Source of the DNA: Nocardia lijiangensis NBRC 108240
GTDB lineage: Bacteria > Actinomycetota > Actinomycetes > Mycobacteriales > Mycobacteriaceae
Length of the DNA: 64,000 bases
Assembly: GCF_001613045.1 (NCBI RefSeq)
Contig: NZ_BDBP01000035.1
Span: 29,500 to 93,499, forward strand
Direction: 5' to 3'
The notes under the pieces are model-generated. The model saw only the letters and a list, made by a program, of their open reading frames with translations. It had not been told where the DNA came from and ran no database searches. How positions within the stretch are numbered: position 1 is the stretch's first letter; every line of letters starts with the position of its first letter. A program made the translations under genes and the position numbers. Positions 34,691-44,021 of this stretch are shown piece by piece.

Positions 34691-36634
34691 GTGCAACCAC
34701 AGTGGGTGCCTACGGAACGGGACATCACCGACGCCACGGTGACCGATTTCGCGCGGTTCGTCGCCGAGCGCACCGGCGTCACGACGTCGGACTACCACTC
34801 GCTGTGGCAGTGGTCGGTCAACGACCTGGCCGGTTTCTGGCGGGCGGTGTGGGAGTACTTCGGGCTCGGCGAGATCGACGGCGAGGTGCTGGCCCGCACG
34901 GAGATGCCGGGGGCCCAGTGGTTTCCGGGCACCCGGCTCAACTACGTCGATCAGATCGTGCGCCAGGCCCGCACCGACCGGCCCGCCATCCTCGCCGTCG
35001 GCGAGGACGCGCCCACCCGCGAAGTGTCCTGGGTCGAGCTGATCGACGCCACCGCCGCCTTCGCGCGGACCCTGCGCGGCCTCGGAGTCCAGCCCGGCGA
35101 CCGGGTGGTCGGCTACCTGCCGAACATCCCCGAGACGGTGATCGCGTTCCTGGCGACCGCGAGCCTCGGCGCGATCTGGAGCGCGTGCGGGCAGGACTAC
35201 TCGCCGAAGGCCGCCCTGGATCGCCTCGGACAGCTCGAACCGACCGTGCTCGTCACCGCGGACGGCTATCGGTTCGGCGGCAAGGCGCACGACAAGCGCG
35301 CCGACATCGCCGCGCTGCAAGAGGGTTTCGGCACCTTGCGCGCGACGGTCGCCGTCTCCCGGCTCGGCCTCGAAGTGCCCGACGCCCTGCCGTGGGCCGA
35401 GGCGGTCGACTCCGACAATGCCGCGGCGATCATCGAGACCGAGACCGTCGATTTCGACCACCCGCTGTGGATCGTCTTCTCCTCCGGCACCACCGGTCTG
35501 CCGAAGGGCATCGTGCACGGTCACGGCGGCGTGCTGCTGGAGCACCTGAAAGCCATTGCGCTGCAATCGGATATCGGCGCCGACGACACGTTCTTCTGGT
35601 ACACCAGCCCGAGCTGGATGATGTGGAACTTCCAGATCGCCGGCCTGCTGGTCGGGGCGACGATCGTCTGCTACGACGGCAGTCCCACCTATCCCACGCC
35701 GGATGCGCTGTGGCGGCTCGCCGCCGAGACGCGGGCGACCGTGCTGGGGACCAGCCCCGGCTATGTGCTGGCGTGCATCAAGGCGGGCGTCGTCCCGCGC
35801 GACGAGCACGACCTCTCGGCGCTGCGCACGGTCGGCATCACCGGGTCGGCGCTGCCGCCCTCCTCGGCGCTGTGGTTGCGCGACAACGTCGGCGAGCACG
35901 TTCCGGTGAATTCGATCAGCGGCGGCACCGATGTGGTGTCGGCCTTCATCGGCGGCGTCCGCACGGTGCCGGTCTGGCCGGGCGAGCTCTCGGCCCCCTA
36001 CCTCGGCGTCGCGCTCGACTCGTTCGACCCGGAGGGCAAGCCGGTGCGCGGCGAGGTGGGCGAGCTCGTCATCACCGAGCCGATGCCGTCCATGCCGGTG
36101 AGTTTCTGGCGCGACCCGGACGGAAAGCGCTACCACGACGCCTATTTCGACATGTTCCCCGGCATCTGGCGGCACGGTGACTGGATCACCCTCACCGAGC
36201 ACGGCAGCATCGTCGTGCACGGCCGCTCGGATTCCACCCTGAACCGGCACGGCATCCGGATGGGCAGCGCGGACATCTACCAGTCCGTCGAGCGGCTGCC
36301 GGAGATCACCGAGGCGCTGGTGATCGGCGCGGAGCAGCCGGACGGCGGCTACTGGATGCCGCTGTTCGTGGTGCTCGCGCCGGGCGCGGAACTGACCGGC
36401 GAACTCCGCGAACGCATCAACTCGACCATTCGCACCGAGGTCTCGCCGCGGCACGTGCCGGACGAGATCCTGGTTGCGCCCGGCATCCCGCACACCCGCA
36501 CCGGCAAGAAGCTCGAGGTCCCGATCAAGAAGCTGTTCCAGGGCGCCGAGGCCGCGCGCGTGGTGGAGCGCAGCGCCGTGGATGATCCCGACCTGCTCGA
36601 CTGGTACGCGAAGATCCGGCCGGGAACGCGCTAA
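34691..36634 (+). CDS. Acetoacetyl-CoA synthetase
   Basis: A 647-residue acyl-activating enzyme converting acetoacetate, ATP and CoA to acetoacetyl-CoA. It has the acetoacetate-CoA ligase N-terminus (FWRAVWEYFGL), the adenylation P-loop FSSGTTGLPKGIVHGHGG and SPSWMMWNFQIAGLLVGAT, then SISGGTDVVSAF. Later come WRHGDWITLTEHGSIVVHGRSDSTLNRHGIRMG and the catalytic Lys in RTGKKLEVPIKKL. GTG 34691 has AGGAGG upstream. It salvages acetoacetate from HMG-CoA cleavage and from 3-hydroxybutyrate, so it links both neighbouring operons. Confidence 0.95.
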   Translation: MQPQWVPTERDITDATVTDFARFVAERTGVTTSDYHSLWQWSVNDLAGFWRAVWEYFGLGEIDGEVLARTEMPGAQWFPGTRLNYVDQIVRQARTDRPAILAVGEDAPTREVSWVELIDATAAFARTLRGLGVQPGDRVVGYLPNIPETVIAFLATASLGAIWSACGQDYSPKAALDRLGQLEPTVLVTADGYRFGGKAHDKRADIAALQEGFGTLRATVAVSRLGLEVPDALPWAEAVDSDNAAAIIETETVDFDHPLWIVFSSGTTGLPKGIVHGHGGVLLEHLKAIALQSDIGADDTFFWYTSPSWMMWNFQIAGLLVGATIVCYDGSPTYPTPDALWRLAAETRATVLGTSPGYVLACIKAGVVPRDEHDLSALRTVGITGSALPPSSALWLRDNVGEHVPVNSISGGTDVVSAFIGGVRTVPVWPGELSAPYLGVALDSFDPEGKPVRGEVGELVITEPMPSMPVSFWRDPDGKRYHDAYFDMFPGIWRHGDWITLTEHGSIVVHGRSDSTLNRHGIRMGSADIYQSVERLPEITEALVIGAEQPDGGYWMPLFVVLAPGAELTGELRERINSTIRTEVSPRHVPDEILVAPGIPHTRTGKKLEVPIKKLFQGAEAARVVERSAVDDPDLLDWYAKIRPGTR

Positions 36635-36988
36635 CGGGTACCTCCGCCTCCGTCGCGGCCGTGCGCGGGTCCTTTCGAGGGACTACGTCCGACTACGCCG
36701 CCTGCGAGTACCCGCCGCGAGGACCACCCCTCCTGAGTGCACCGATTTTAGTTATCTTGAATTCACACTGAACAACACCTATTGAGCTGGCAAGTTTCTG
36801 CTGTATGTTCATTCATGTTCGGCGATCGATGCATACCGGCTGCTGGTGCCCCCGGCTAGAACCGTTCGGTCGCCGATCCCCGAACGGTTCGGCGCGGCGC
36901 ATCCCGCCTCGCCGCCACGCCGAACCGGACGGCGGGCCGTGGTGGTCCCGCGACCTGGGCAAATCACATCGCGCGCGGAGTCGTTACG
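36635..36988. other. Intergenic region upstream of the double-TetR genes
   Basis: No gene is supported. The first part, up to about 36735, is GC-rich trailer after the synthetase gene. The AT-rich patch at about 36745-36820 is the likely promoter area. A large perfect inverted repeat lies at 36860-36891, about 100 bases before the regulator start. Confidence 0.55.
36860..36891. promoter_or_regulatory. Perfect 11-bp inverted repeat, candidate autoregulatory operator
   Basis: GAACCGTTCGG (36860-36870) and CCGAACGGTTC (36881-36891) flank a 10-base spacer. The 32-bp span suits a regulator with two DNA-binding heads per chain, such as the double-TetR protein encoded next. A hairpin role is also possible, but there is no T-run. 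Confidence 0.6.
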
Positions 36989-38245
36989 ATGTCCCGCATG
37001 AGTGTCGACAATCGCCGTACGGCGCGAAAGGCAGTCAGCGGCGACTCGGCACCACGGGAGATCAAGCGCAGGCCCAAGAATCGACGGGCCCAGATCGCCG
37101 CGGCGTCCGCTGCCGCCTTCGGCGCGCTCGGGTACCACGGCGTGAGCATGGAGGACATCGCCTCCGGACTCGGGATCAGCTCGGCCGCGCTGTATCGGCA
37201 CTATCCGAGCAAGTACGCGCTGTTCCGGGAAGAACTGCTGCGGGTCGGCCGGGCGATGACCGAGTCGGTCCAGCTGCCCGACGAGGCCGCCGATCTCTCT
37301 CCCGAGCAGCGGTTGCACGGGGTGCTCGACGCCTTGATCGGCGCGACCATCGAGAACCGCCCGAGCGTCACGCTGGTGCGCTGGGAGGGTCGCTACCTGG
37401 AGCCGGAGGATCAGCGGACCCTCACCGAGCAGCAGGCCACCGTGCTCGACGCCCTCGGCACCGAATTGCGCGGGCTGCGACCCGAACTGGACGACAACGA
37501 CGTCCGGGTGCTGCGCCTGTCTCTGCTCAGCGCCATCACCAGCATTGCCGACCACCACGCCGCATTGCCCGCGAAACCCCTTGCCCGGCTGCTCGACTCG
37601 GCCTGCTCGGCACTGGCGCACGCGGAGCTGCCGCCCGCGGCCGAGGTTGCGGAACCCACCGCCACGGTCGAGATCCCCGACTCGTTCAAGCACGAGCTGC
37701 TGCTGCACAAGGCGGTCGAGCTCTTCCACGATCGCGGCTATCCCAACGTGAGCGTCGAGGAGATTGCCAGCGCCGCAGGACTTTCCGCGGCGTCCGCGGT
37801 CTACCGCTTCTACCGCGGCAAGAGCGACCTGCTGGCCGCCGCGTTCCGCAGGGCCGCCGAGCGCGTGTCGGCGGCGATCGGCCCGGCCGTCGCCGGCTCC
37901 GAGGGACCGGAGGCCGCGCTCACCACGCTGATCGAGCAGTACGTCGCGGGCTCCTTCGCCGAGCGCGCACTCACGTTCGTGTATTACACCGAGTTCCAGC
38001 ATGTTCCGGCCGAAGAGCGCACCGTGCTGCGCAATATCCAGCGGCTCAGTGTCGAGGAGTGGGCCAAGCTGCTGCGCGAGGTGCGCCAGGAACTCTCTCC
38101 CGCCGAGGCTCGCTTCCTCGTCCACGCGGCCTTCGCACTGGTCATCGATCTCGGCCGCGCGTTCAGCAGCGAACCACTCGCGGCGCAGGAGCGGGTACGA
38201 CTGCTGATGCAGATCGTGTTGTTCGGCCGCCCGGCGCAGGCCTAG
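36989..38245 (+). CDS. Double-TetR transcriptional regulator, Mce3R-like (copy 1)
   Basis: A 418-residue protein with two complete TetR domains in one chain. The first helix-turn-helix is at residues about 30-75 (GVSMEDIASGLGISSAALYR then HYPSKYALFREE). The second is at about 235-280 (NVSVEEIASAAGLSAASAVY then RFYRGKSDLLAAAFRRA). This architecture and length match Mce3R of M. tuberculosis, the repressor of a mce operon and of lipid genes. With a mce operon 1.4 kb away, control of that operon or of lipid breakdown is likely. ATG 36989 is used; ATG 36998 is possible. A 420-residue paralogue follows directly. Confidence 0.9.
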   Translation: MSRMSVDNRRTARKAVSGDSAPREIKRRPKNRRAQIAAASAAAFGALGYHGVSMEDIASGLGISSAALYRHYPSKYALFREELLRVGRAMTESVQLPDEAADLSPEQRLHGVLDALIGATIENRPSVTLVRWEGRYLEPEDQRTLTEQQATVLDALGTELRGLRPELDDNDVRVLRLSLLSAITSIADHHAALPAKPLARLLDSACSALAHAELPPAAEVAEPTATVEIPDSFKHELLLHKAVELFHDRGYPNVSVEEIASAAGLSAASAVYRFYRGKSDLLAAAFRRAAERVSAAIGPAVAGSEGPEAALTTLIEQYVAGSFAERALTFVYYTEFQHVPAEERTVLRNIQRLSVEEWAKLLREVRQELSPAEARFLVHAAFALVIDLGRAFSSEPLAAQERVRLLMQIVLFGRPAQA

Positions 38246-38433
38246 GAGCACTTCCACGAGGTGCCACCCGAGCCTCGCTCGCACTCTTGATGTTATCGAA
38301 CATTCTGAGCCGCATCGTTATGATCGTCCGAGATAAGACCAGTGTTACCGCCCATTTGTGATCTATCATTCAGTTTGATTTCGTCCTGAGAAAGGCGGCT
38401 CTACCGAGCATCCGTTTGGGTTAGCATCGCCGC

Positions 38434-39696
38434 ATGGATGCCCACAAAGGCCGTGCCTCGCGGGAGAGCGCGAGTGGTGAGAACACCGCGCCGCGAGTGA
38501 TCCGCCGACGGCCGCGAAACCGGCGGGCGCAGATCGCGGCGACCTCCGCCGAGGCCTTCGGCGCCCTGGGGTACCACGGCGTCAGCATGGAAGAGATCGC
38601 ATCCCGGCTCGACATCAGCTCCACCGCGCTGTACCGCCACTACCCCAGCAAATACGCGCTGTTCCGCGAGGAGGCATTGCGGCTGAGCGCGCTCTGCGCC
38701 GAGGCCGTGCAATTGCCCGGCGAACTGGCCGGCACAGGCGCCGATCGACGGCTCGAGCACATCATCGACGCGCTCATCGAGAGATCGATCGCCAACCGCC
38801 GCGGGGCGGCCCTGCTCCGGTGGCAGAGCCGCTACCTCGAGCAGGAGGACTACCGGGTCCTGATCGAGCAGCTGATCGAGGCGTATCGGGTGGTCGGCGG
38901 ATTGCTCGAGGAGGTGCGGCCCGAGCTGGCAGGCGCGGATTGCGTCGTCCTGGCCACCGCCGTACTCAGCGTCATCGGCAGCATCTCCGATCACCACGTG
39001 GCGATCCCGGTGCGGTCGCTGACCAAACTGCTGCGCACGGCATGCCGGGATGTCGCGCGCTGCGATCTGCCGCCGGTGGGCGAGGCGCCCGTCACCGAGG
39101 GCGCCGCCGAGGTGCCGCTCCGGTTCAAGCACGAACTGCTGCTGCGGCGCGCCATCGAACTCTTCCACGAGCGCGGCTATCCCAATGTGAGCGTCGAGGA
39201 CATCGCCAATGCCGCCGAACTGCCCGCGTCCTCGGCCGTGTACCGCTTCTACCGGAGCAAGGGCGATATCCTGGCCGCCGCGTTCCGCCGTGCGGCGGAC
39301 CGGGTTTCGGCCGCCATCGGCCCGGCCATCGCCGCCTCCGGCGGTGATCCCGAGCGCGCCCTGACCAGGCTGATCGAGCTGTACGTGGCCGGTTCCTTCG
39401 CCGAGCGGGAGCTGACCTTCGTCTACTACGCCGAGATCAGCAACGTGCCGCAGGAGGACCGCACGGTGCTGCGAAACATCCAGCGGCTCAACGTCGAAGA
39501 GTGGGCCAAGCTCGTCGTCGGGGTGCGCCCGGAACTGTCCGCCGCCGAGTCGCGGGTGCTGGTGCACGCCGCGTTCGCGCTCGTCGTCGACCTCGGCCAG
39601 TGGCTTGGCCCGGACAACCCGATCTGCTCGCAGACGCGGGTGATCCACCTGATGCAGGTCATCCTGTTCGGCAGGCCGGCGGCGACGAACGGCTGA
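38434..39696 (+). CDS. Double-TetR transcriptional regulator, Mce3R-like (copy 2)
   Basis: A 420-residue tandem paralogue of copy 1, alignable end to end: GALGYHGVSMEEIASRLDIS, LYRHYPSKYALFREEALRL, FKHELLLRRAIELFHERGYP, NVSVEDIANAAEL and VYRFYRSKGDILAAAFRRAA are nearly identical. The ligand-binding parts differ more (residues about 80-220), so the two may sense different molecules. It starts at ATG 38434, after a 188-base gap with AT-rich segments that likely hold its own promoter. It is convergent with the mce operon, only six bases from the stop of the Mce-associated gene. Confidence 0.9.
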   Translation: MDAHKGRASRESASGENTAPRVIRRRPRNRRAQIAATSAEAFGALGYHGVSMEEIASRLDISSTALYRHYPSKYALFREEALRLSALCAEAVQLPGELAGTGADRRLEHIIDALIERSIANRRGAALLRWQSRYLEQEDYRVLIEQLIEAYRVVGGLLEEVRPELAGADCVVLATAVLSVIGSISDHHVAIPVRSLTKLLRTACRDVARCDLPPVGEAPVTEGAAEVPLRFKHELLLRRAIELFHERGYPNVSVEDIANAAELPASSAVYRFYRSKGDILAAAFRRAADRVSAAIGPAIAASGGDPERALTRLIELYVAGSFAERELTFVYYAEISNVPQEDRTVLRNIQRLNVEEWAKLVVGVRPELSAAESRVLVHAAFALVVDLGQWLGPDNPICSQTRVIHLMQVILFGRPAATNG

Positions 39697-39702
39697 CGAG
39701 GA

Positions 39703-40620
39703 CTACTGCTGCGGCGCGGGGACCAGCGGTGAATTCACCTTGTTCACCAGCCACTTGCCGTCCACCTTGGCCATGCGCATCACCATGGACAACTGACCGG
39801 GCGCGGGCTTGCCCTGGGTACCGACGCTGGTGATGGTCTGGCCGATCACCACGATCGCCTCGGCCGAGGTCTCGTCACCGCTCTTCACCGCGCATTGCAC
39901 GTCATTGGCCTTGGAGACCACCTCGCCCTGGGTCAGCACCTCTTTCAGCTCGCGGCTGGTGTCGTCGAACTGCTTCTTCCAGTCGCCGGTCGCACCGTCC
40001 AGCACCGCGGCGAAGTAGGCGTCGAGGTTCTTCGCGTCGTAGTTCGCGAGCACGGGCGCGTAGGCGCAGGCCGCCGTCCTGGCCTCCTCGTGGGCTTCCA
40101 GCAGCGCCTTGTTGTCCTGGTTCTGCACGAAGAAGTATCCGGTCGACGCGACCGCGGCGCCCAGTGCCACGGCCACGGCGGCACGCGCCGCGACAACGCC
40201 CTTGGCGCCGCCGGGAATCCGCACACGATCGCGCCAGCTCGTCACCGCCGCAGCTGGTTTCGCATCCACGGTCGAGTCGGCGGACGACACCGCCTTCAGC
40301 TCACCTTCCGCCGCAGCCGGTTTCGCGACGGCGACGGTGGCGGCCGCATCGGAGGAGACCGCCTTCGCATCGCCCTCCGCCGCAGCTGGCTTCGCATCGG
40401 CGACAGCGGCCGCCGTATCGGAAGAGACCGCCTTCGCATCGCCCTCCGCCGCAGCTGGCTTCGCATCGGCGACAGCGGCCGCCGCATCGGAAGAGGCCGC
40501 CTTTGCATCGCCCTGCGCCGCAGCAGCTTTCACGTCCGTGGCGGCCGTCTCATCGGCCGCACCCACCGCGTCGTCCCCCGAAACGGGCGCGGCACCAGTG
40601 TCGACATCGTTGTCACTCAT
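39703..40620 (-). CDS. Mce-associated membrane protein with an expanded Ala/Lys/Asp repeat N-terminus
   Basis: A 305-residue, single-pass membrane protein and the last gene of the mce operon. Residues 1-125 are a low-complexity cytoplasmic tail of 23-residue repeats (core DAKAVSSD and DAKPAAAEG). A basic patch (SWRDRVRIPGG) precedes the transmembrane segment (about 145-165). The exported part has the Mce-associated pattern: TAACAYAPVLANYDAKNLDAYFAAVLDGATGDWKKQF, later MRMAKVDGKWLVNKV. Such proteins stabilise Mce lipid-import complexes. ATG 40620 lies 12 bases after the mceF stop. Confidence 0.9.
   Translation of the reverse strand: MSDNDVDTGAAPVSGDDAVGAADETAATDVKAAAAQGDAKAASSDAAAAVADAKPAAAEGDAKAVSSDTAAAVADAKPAAAEGDAKAVSSDAAATVAVAKPAAAEGELKAVSSADSTVDAKPAAAVTSWRDRVRIPGGAKGVVAARAAVAVALGAAVASTGYFFVQNQDNKALLEAHEEARTAACAYAPVLANYDAKNLDAYFAAVLDGATGDWKKQFDDTSRELKEVLTQGEVVSKANDVQCAVKSGDETSAEAIVVIGQTITSVGTQGKPAPGQLSMVMRMAKVDGKWLVNKVNSPLVPAPQQ
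40292..40567 (-). repeat. Four tandem 69-bp coding repeats
   Basis: Units 40292-40360, 40361-40429, 40430-40498 and the degenerate 40499-40567 encode a 23-residue repeat. The two central units differ at only two positions, which indicates recent expansion. Copy number probably varies between strains. Confidence 0.9.
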
Positions 40621-40632
40621 GACTTTTCCTTC

Positions 40633-41811
40633 CTATCGCCCGGGAATGGGACGGGACAGTTCGTTGCCGGTCACGCCCGGTGGCGGGCCGGAACCGTTGT
40701 CGGGCACGTTGGGCCGTGGCGCGTTCGCCGAGCCGCGCACCTGGAGCGCCGGATTGCTCGTGACGCAGTAGTTGTAGAGCCGCACCCTGGTGTCGGTGGT
40801 GGCCAGCGTCGGGACGACGGGGATGGTCTCGTAGTCGCAGGTCGGCCGCGGCCACGGGTCGACGAGGGTGTGGAAGGCGCCGTCGTGTGCCGGGATGCCG
40901 ATCGCCTCGGTGCCTTCGCGCAGCGCGGGGAACAGCGCCGCGATGGCTGGCTGGCGCAGCTTCGCCGACTTGGTGATGGCGACGAAGTTCGTCACCAGAT
41001 TGGTCACCGGGTCCTCGGTCTCGGCCACGAAGCCGCCCAGCGTCGCCAGTTGCCCCGGCGCGAGGTCGAGGAAGCGCCGGACCTCCTGATCGGCGGCGGT
41101 CAGCTGCTGGAACAGCGCGCCCGCGCCGATGGTCAGCGTCGTCAGGTCGGGCTGGGCGTGCGAGGTGGTCTCCGCGATGACCTCGAGGTTCTCGATCAGC
41201 TGCCTGGTCTGCGGAAGCAGATCGGTCAACCCGGCCATGGCCCTGCTGATGCCGGAGATCATGTTGCGCAGCCGATCCGGGCCGCCCGCCAGCGCCTTGT
41301 CCAGTTCGTCGACGATGACGGTGAGCCGCTGCGGGTTCAGACCGCCGATCATGGCGCTCACGTTGGTGAGCACGGACTGCACCGAGACCGGAGCCTTGGT
41401 CTGGGCCATCGCCACCACGTCGCCGTCGGCGAGATATGGGCCCGTGTCGGAGTCGGGCCGGAAATCCAGGTACTGCTCCCCCGCCGCGGACAGGCGGCCG
41501 ACCGCGACGGTGCCGCCCACGGGGATGCGCGCTGAACTCTGGATCTCGGCCACGGCCGCAATCCCGTTGTCCGCCACCCGGACTTCGCGCACCCGCCCGA
41601 TCCTGGTTCCGCGGAAGGTGACGTCGTTGTCGCTCAACAACCCGCCGGAGGTCTGCAACTCCACCGTGACTACGTAGGTGTTCGGCAGCGGGTTGAAGCG
41701 CAGCACCTGCGCACCCAGATAGGCCGAGCCGAGGATCAGCACCAGCACGAGGCCGATGTTGGCGACCGCGATCCGCTTGCGAACCAGGTAATTCCAGAGT
41801 GGGATGTTCAT
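40633..41811 (-). CDS. MceF-type substrate-binding protein
   Basis: A 392-residue MCE protein with an N-terminal signal anchor (IAVANIGLVLVLILGSAYLG) and the MlaD/MCE domain at residues about 40-120 (VTVELQTSGGLLSDNDVTFRGTRIGRVREV). A long helical region and a proline-rich C-terminus follow (NAPRPNVPDNGSGPPPG). It is sixth in the mceA-F order and part of the hexameric periplasmic shuttle for lipids, probably sterols or fatty acids; the substrate is not determinable here. ATG 41811 directly follows the mceE stop. Confidence 0.92.
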   Translation of the reverse strand: MNIPLWNYLVRKRIAVANIGLVLVLILGSAYLGAQVLRFNPLPNTYVVTVELQTSGGLLSDNDVTFRGTRIGRVREVRVADNGIAAVAEIQSSARIPVGGTVAVGRLSAAGEQYLDFRPDSDTGPYLADGDVVAMAQTKAPVSVQSVLTNVSAMIGGLNPQRLTVIVDELDKALAGGPDRLRNMISGISRAMAGLTDLLPQTRQLIENLEVIAETTSHAQPDLTTLTIGAGALFQQLTAADQEVRRFLDLAPGQLATLGGFVAETEDPVTNLVTNFVAITKSAKLRQPAIAALFPALREGTEAIGIPAHDGAFHTLVDPWPRPTCDYETIPVVPTLATTDTRVRLYNYCVTSNPALQVRGSANAPRPNVPDNGSGPPPGVTGNELSRPIPGR

Positions 41812-42924
41812 CTATCGGCCGCCCTCCGTGCGCGGCGGGCTGGTCAGCCTGCCGATCACCTTCTCGATGACCTGCGCGAGACTTCCGATGAAGGCGGGCA
41901 CATCGCCCAGTTCCGGCCACCGGCTGCCCCGCGGATCGGTCAGCGCGCCCACGCTCAGGTACGAAACCGTCGCGGCGACCGAGAGATTCGGCCCGTCGAA
42001 GGAGGCCATGATCGAGGGGTACAGCTGATCGAAACGCTCCAGCGCGCTGCCGAGTTCGTCGCCCATCTGGGTGAATCCGGACATCAACCGCTGAATGCTG
42101 TCGAACAGGCCCACGAACTCCGGCCCGGTGGTTTCGGTGAAATCGCCGAGCGCGGACATGGTCACCGACACCTTCGCGATCAATGCCGAAATGTCCCGGT
42201 TGTTCTCGGCGAAGAGCCCGAGCAGCGCGGGGAAGGTGTCGGCTGCCTCGCCGAGTTCGGCTTTGCGCGCGGCCAATTCGCCGGTGAGCACGTTGACCCC
42301 GGACAGCACGCTGTCGAGGTCCGCGGTCCGGCGATTGAGCGCGTCGATCGCGCTGGTCAATTCGATGAGCAGATGCGAAAGCTGCGGCGCTCGCCCGGCG
42401 AACATCGAATTCATCTCGGCGGTGATCCTGGCGGCCTGATTGAGGCCGCCGCCGTTGAGCAGCATGGAGATCGAGACCATCAACTGCTCCACCGAGGCCC
42501 CCGCCGAGGTGTGCTCGGTGCCGATGGTGTCGCCGGGGCGCAGCATCTCCGCGGATTCTTGCGCGGCGGGCAGCGTCATCGCGACGAAGATGTCGCCGAG
42601 CGGTGTGGCCTGCCGCAACTCCGCGGTGGTGCCGCGCGGCAGCCGGATGTCCTCGCGGATCTCCATTTCCACGTCGGCGAGGAAATTCGTGGTGCTGATC
42701 GACGTCACCACGCCGACGTCGGTGCCGCCGATCTTCACGTGTGCGCGATCGGGCAGATTGAGCGCGTCGTGGAATGCGGCGTGGATCTTGTAGCCGGGTG
42801 CGCCGATGCCCGGCTTGGGCAGCGGCACGTTGTCCACGGTCACCGCGCAGCCGGTCGCCGTGCCGATGCTCGCGGCGACAAGCCCGGCCGCGAGAGTGCG
42901 TCGCAACACCGCTGTCGTCCTCAT
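41812..42924 (-). CDS. MceE-type lipoprotein (LprK-like)
   Basis: A 370-residue MCE-family lipoprotein. The signal peptide ends in the lipobox TATGC (Cys25). The MCE domain is at residues about 45-125 (YKIHAAFHDALNLPDRAHVKIGGTDVGVV). Long alpha-helical repeats follow. As in mycobacterial mce operons, the fifth mce gene is the lipid-anchored one. ATG 42924 overlaps the mceD stop (ATGA), and its own stop abuts mceF. Confidence 0.92.
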   Translation of the reverse strand: MRTTAVLRRTLAAGLVAASIGTATGCAVTVDNVPLPKPGIGAPGYKIHAAFHDALNLPDRAHVKIGGTDVGVVTSISTTNFLADVEMEIREDIRLPRGTTAELRQATPLGDIFVAMTLPAAQESAEMLRPGDTIGTEHTSAGASVEQLMVSISMLLNGGGLNQAARITAEMNSMFAGRAPQLSHLLIELTSAIDALNRRTADLDSVLSGVNVLTGELAARKAELGEAADTFPALLGLFAENNRDISALIAKVSVTMSALGDFTETTGPEFVGLFDSIQRLMSGFTQMGDELGSALERFDQLYPSIMASFDGPNLSVAATVSYLSVGALTDPRGSRWPELGDVPAFIGSLAQVIEKVIGRLTSPPRTEGGR

Positions 42925-44021
42925 TTCGCGATCCCCAGCAGTGCGGCGGTGAGACCGAAATCCGGTCCCATGTCCTGAATCTTCCCGGTCCGGCAGCCGT
43001 CCAGCCGCAGCTGAATCCGCTCGCAGAACAGCGCGAGCGCCTCGCCGTCCAGCACGATCTTGTCGAGCAGGCCGTGCAGCCGGACCGCGCCGTGTTCGCG
43101 GCTCATCGAGTTGGTGATGTTCTGGAAGAACAGCGGAGTGACGTCGACGATCTCGGTGAGCTGCCGCGCGTTGGCGCGCATCTGCTCGGTGATCGTGACG
43201 AAACGGGTCAGCGCGCCCGCCAGCTGATCCTGGTTCTGCCCGACCACCGTCGCGGTGTTGTTCACGAAATCGTTGAGCTGGGTGAGCACGGCGTGCAGGC
43301 CGGGCGATTGTTCGCCCATCAGCTGCACCAATTCGGTCAGCCTGCCGCTGAAGTCGCGCACGGTCTGGTCGTTGGACGCGATCACCTGGGTGATCTCGTT
43401 GAGCTTGATGATGGTGTTGGCGATCTGGTCCCTGTTGGCGAAGGTCACCTCGAAGGCAGAGGAGAGCGCGTCCAGCGTTTCCCGCAGCCGGTCGCCGTTG
43501 CCGTCCAGCAGCGGGAACAGCACCCGGCTTGCCAGCGGCCCGTTCTCGCTGTCGCCCTTCAACGCCGCGCCCAGCTGGTCGAAATTCTCCAGGATCCTGT
43601 CCAATTCGACCGGCGTCCTGGTGCGGGCGAGCGGGATGTGCGCGCCGTCGGCGAGCGTCGGTCCGTCGCCGGTGTAAGCGGGGGCCAGCTCCACGTGCCG
43701 ATTCGTGATCAGCTGCGGTGACACCAGCGCCGCGATGGCGTCGGCGGGCACCTTGACGCTCTTGTCGATGGACATGGTGACCTCGACGTAGCTGCCGCGC
43801 GCGGTGACCGTGTCGACCCGGCCGACCGGAACACCCAGAATCGCCACCTCGTTGCCCGCGTAGAGCCCGGCCACGTTCTCGAAATCGGCGCTGATCCGCA
43901 GATGTTCGCCGAGATACTGGTCGGGGAGCGAACTGATGCTTTCGGGCAGCAGCGAGCAGCCGGTGCCCACGGCCGCGGCGACACACACCGCGACCAGTTT
44001 CGAGACCGCACGAATCCTCAT
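42921..44021 (-). CDS. MceD-type protein with an unusual lipobox
   Basis: A 366-residue MCE protein. The signal peptide ends VGTGCS, a plausible lipobox with Cys22, although in the usual mce order only MceE is a lipoprotein. The MCE domain is ISADFENVAGLYAGNEVAILGVPVGRVDTV; the long helical part runs from about residue 140. ATG 44021 shares its first base with the mceC stop (TGATG) and begins a normal signal peptide; upstream in-frame starts would spoil it. Confidence 0.91.
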   Translation of the reverse strand: MRIRAVSKLVAVCVAAAVGTGCSLLPESISSLPDQYLGEHLRISADFENVAGLYAGNEVAILGVPVGRVDTVTARGSYVEVTMSIDKSVKVPADAIAALVSPQLITNRHVELAPAYTGDGPTLADGAHIPLARTRTPVELDRILENFDQLGAALKGDSENGPLASRVLFPLLDGNGDRLRETLDALSSAFEVTFANRDQIANTIIKLNEITQVIASNDQTVRDFSGRLTELVQLMGEQSPGLHAVLTQLNDFVNNTATVVGQNQDQLAGALTRFVTITEQMRANARQLTEIVDVTPLFFQNITNSMSREHGAVRLHGLLDKIVLDGEALALFCERIQLRLDGCRTGKIQDMGPDFGLTAALLGIAK

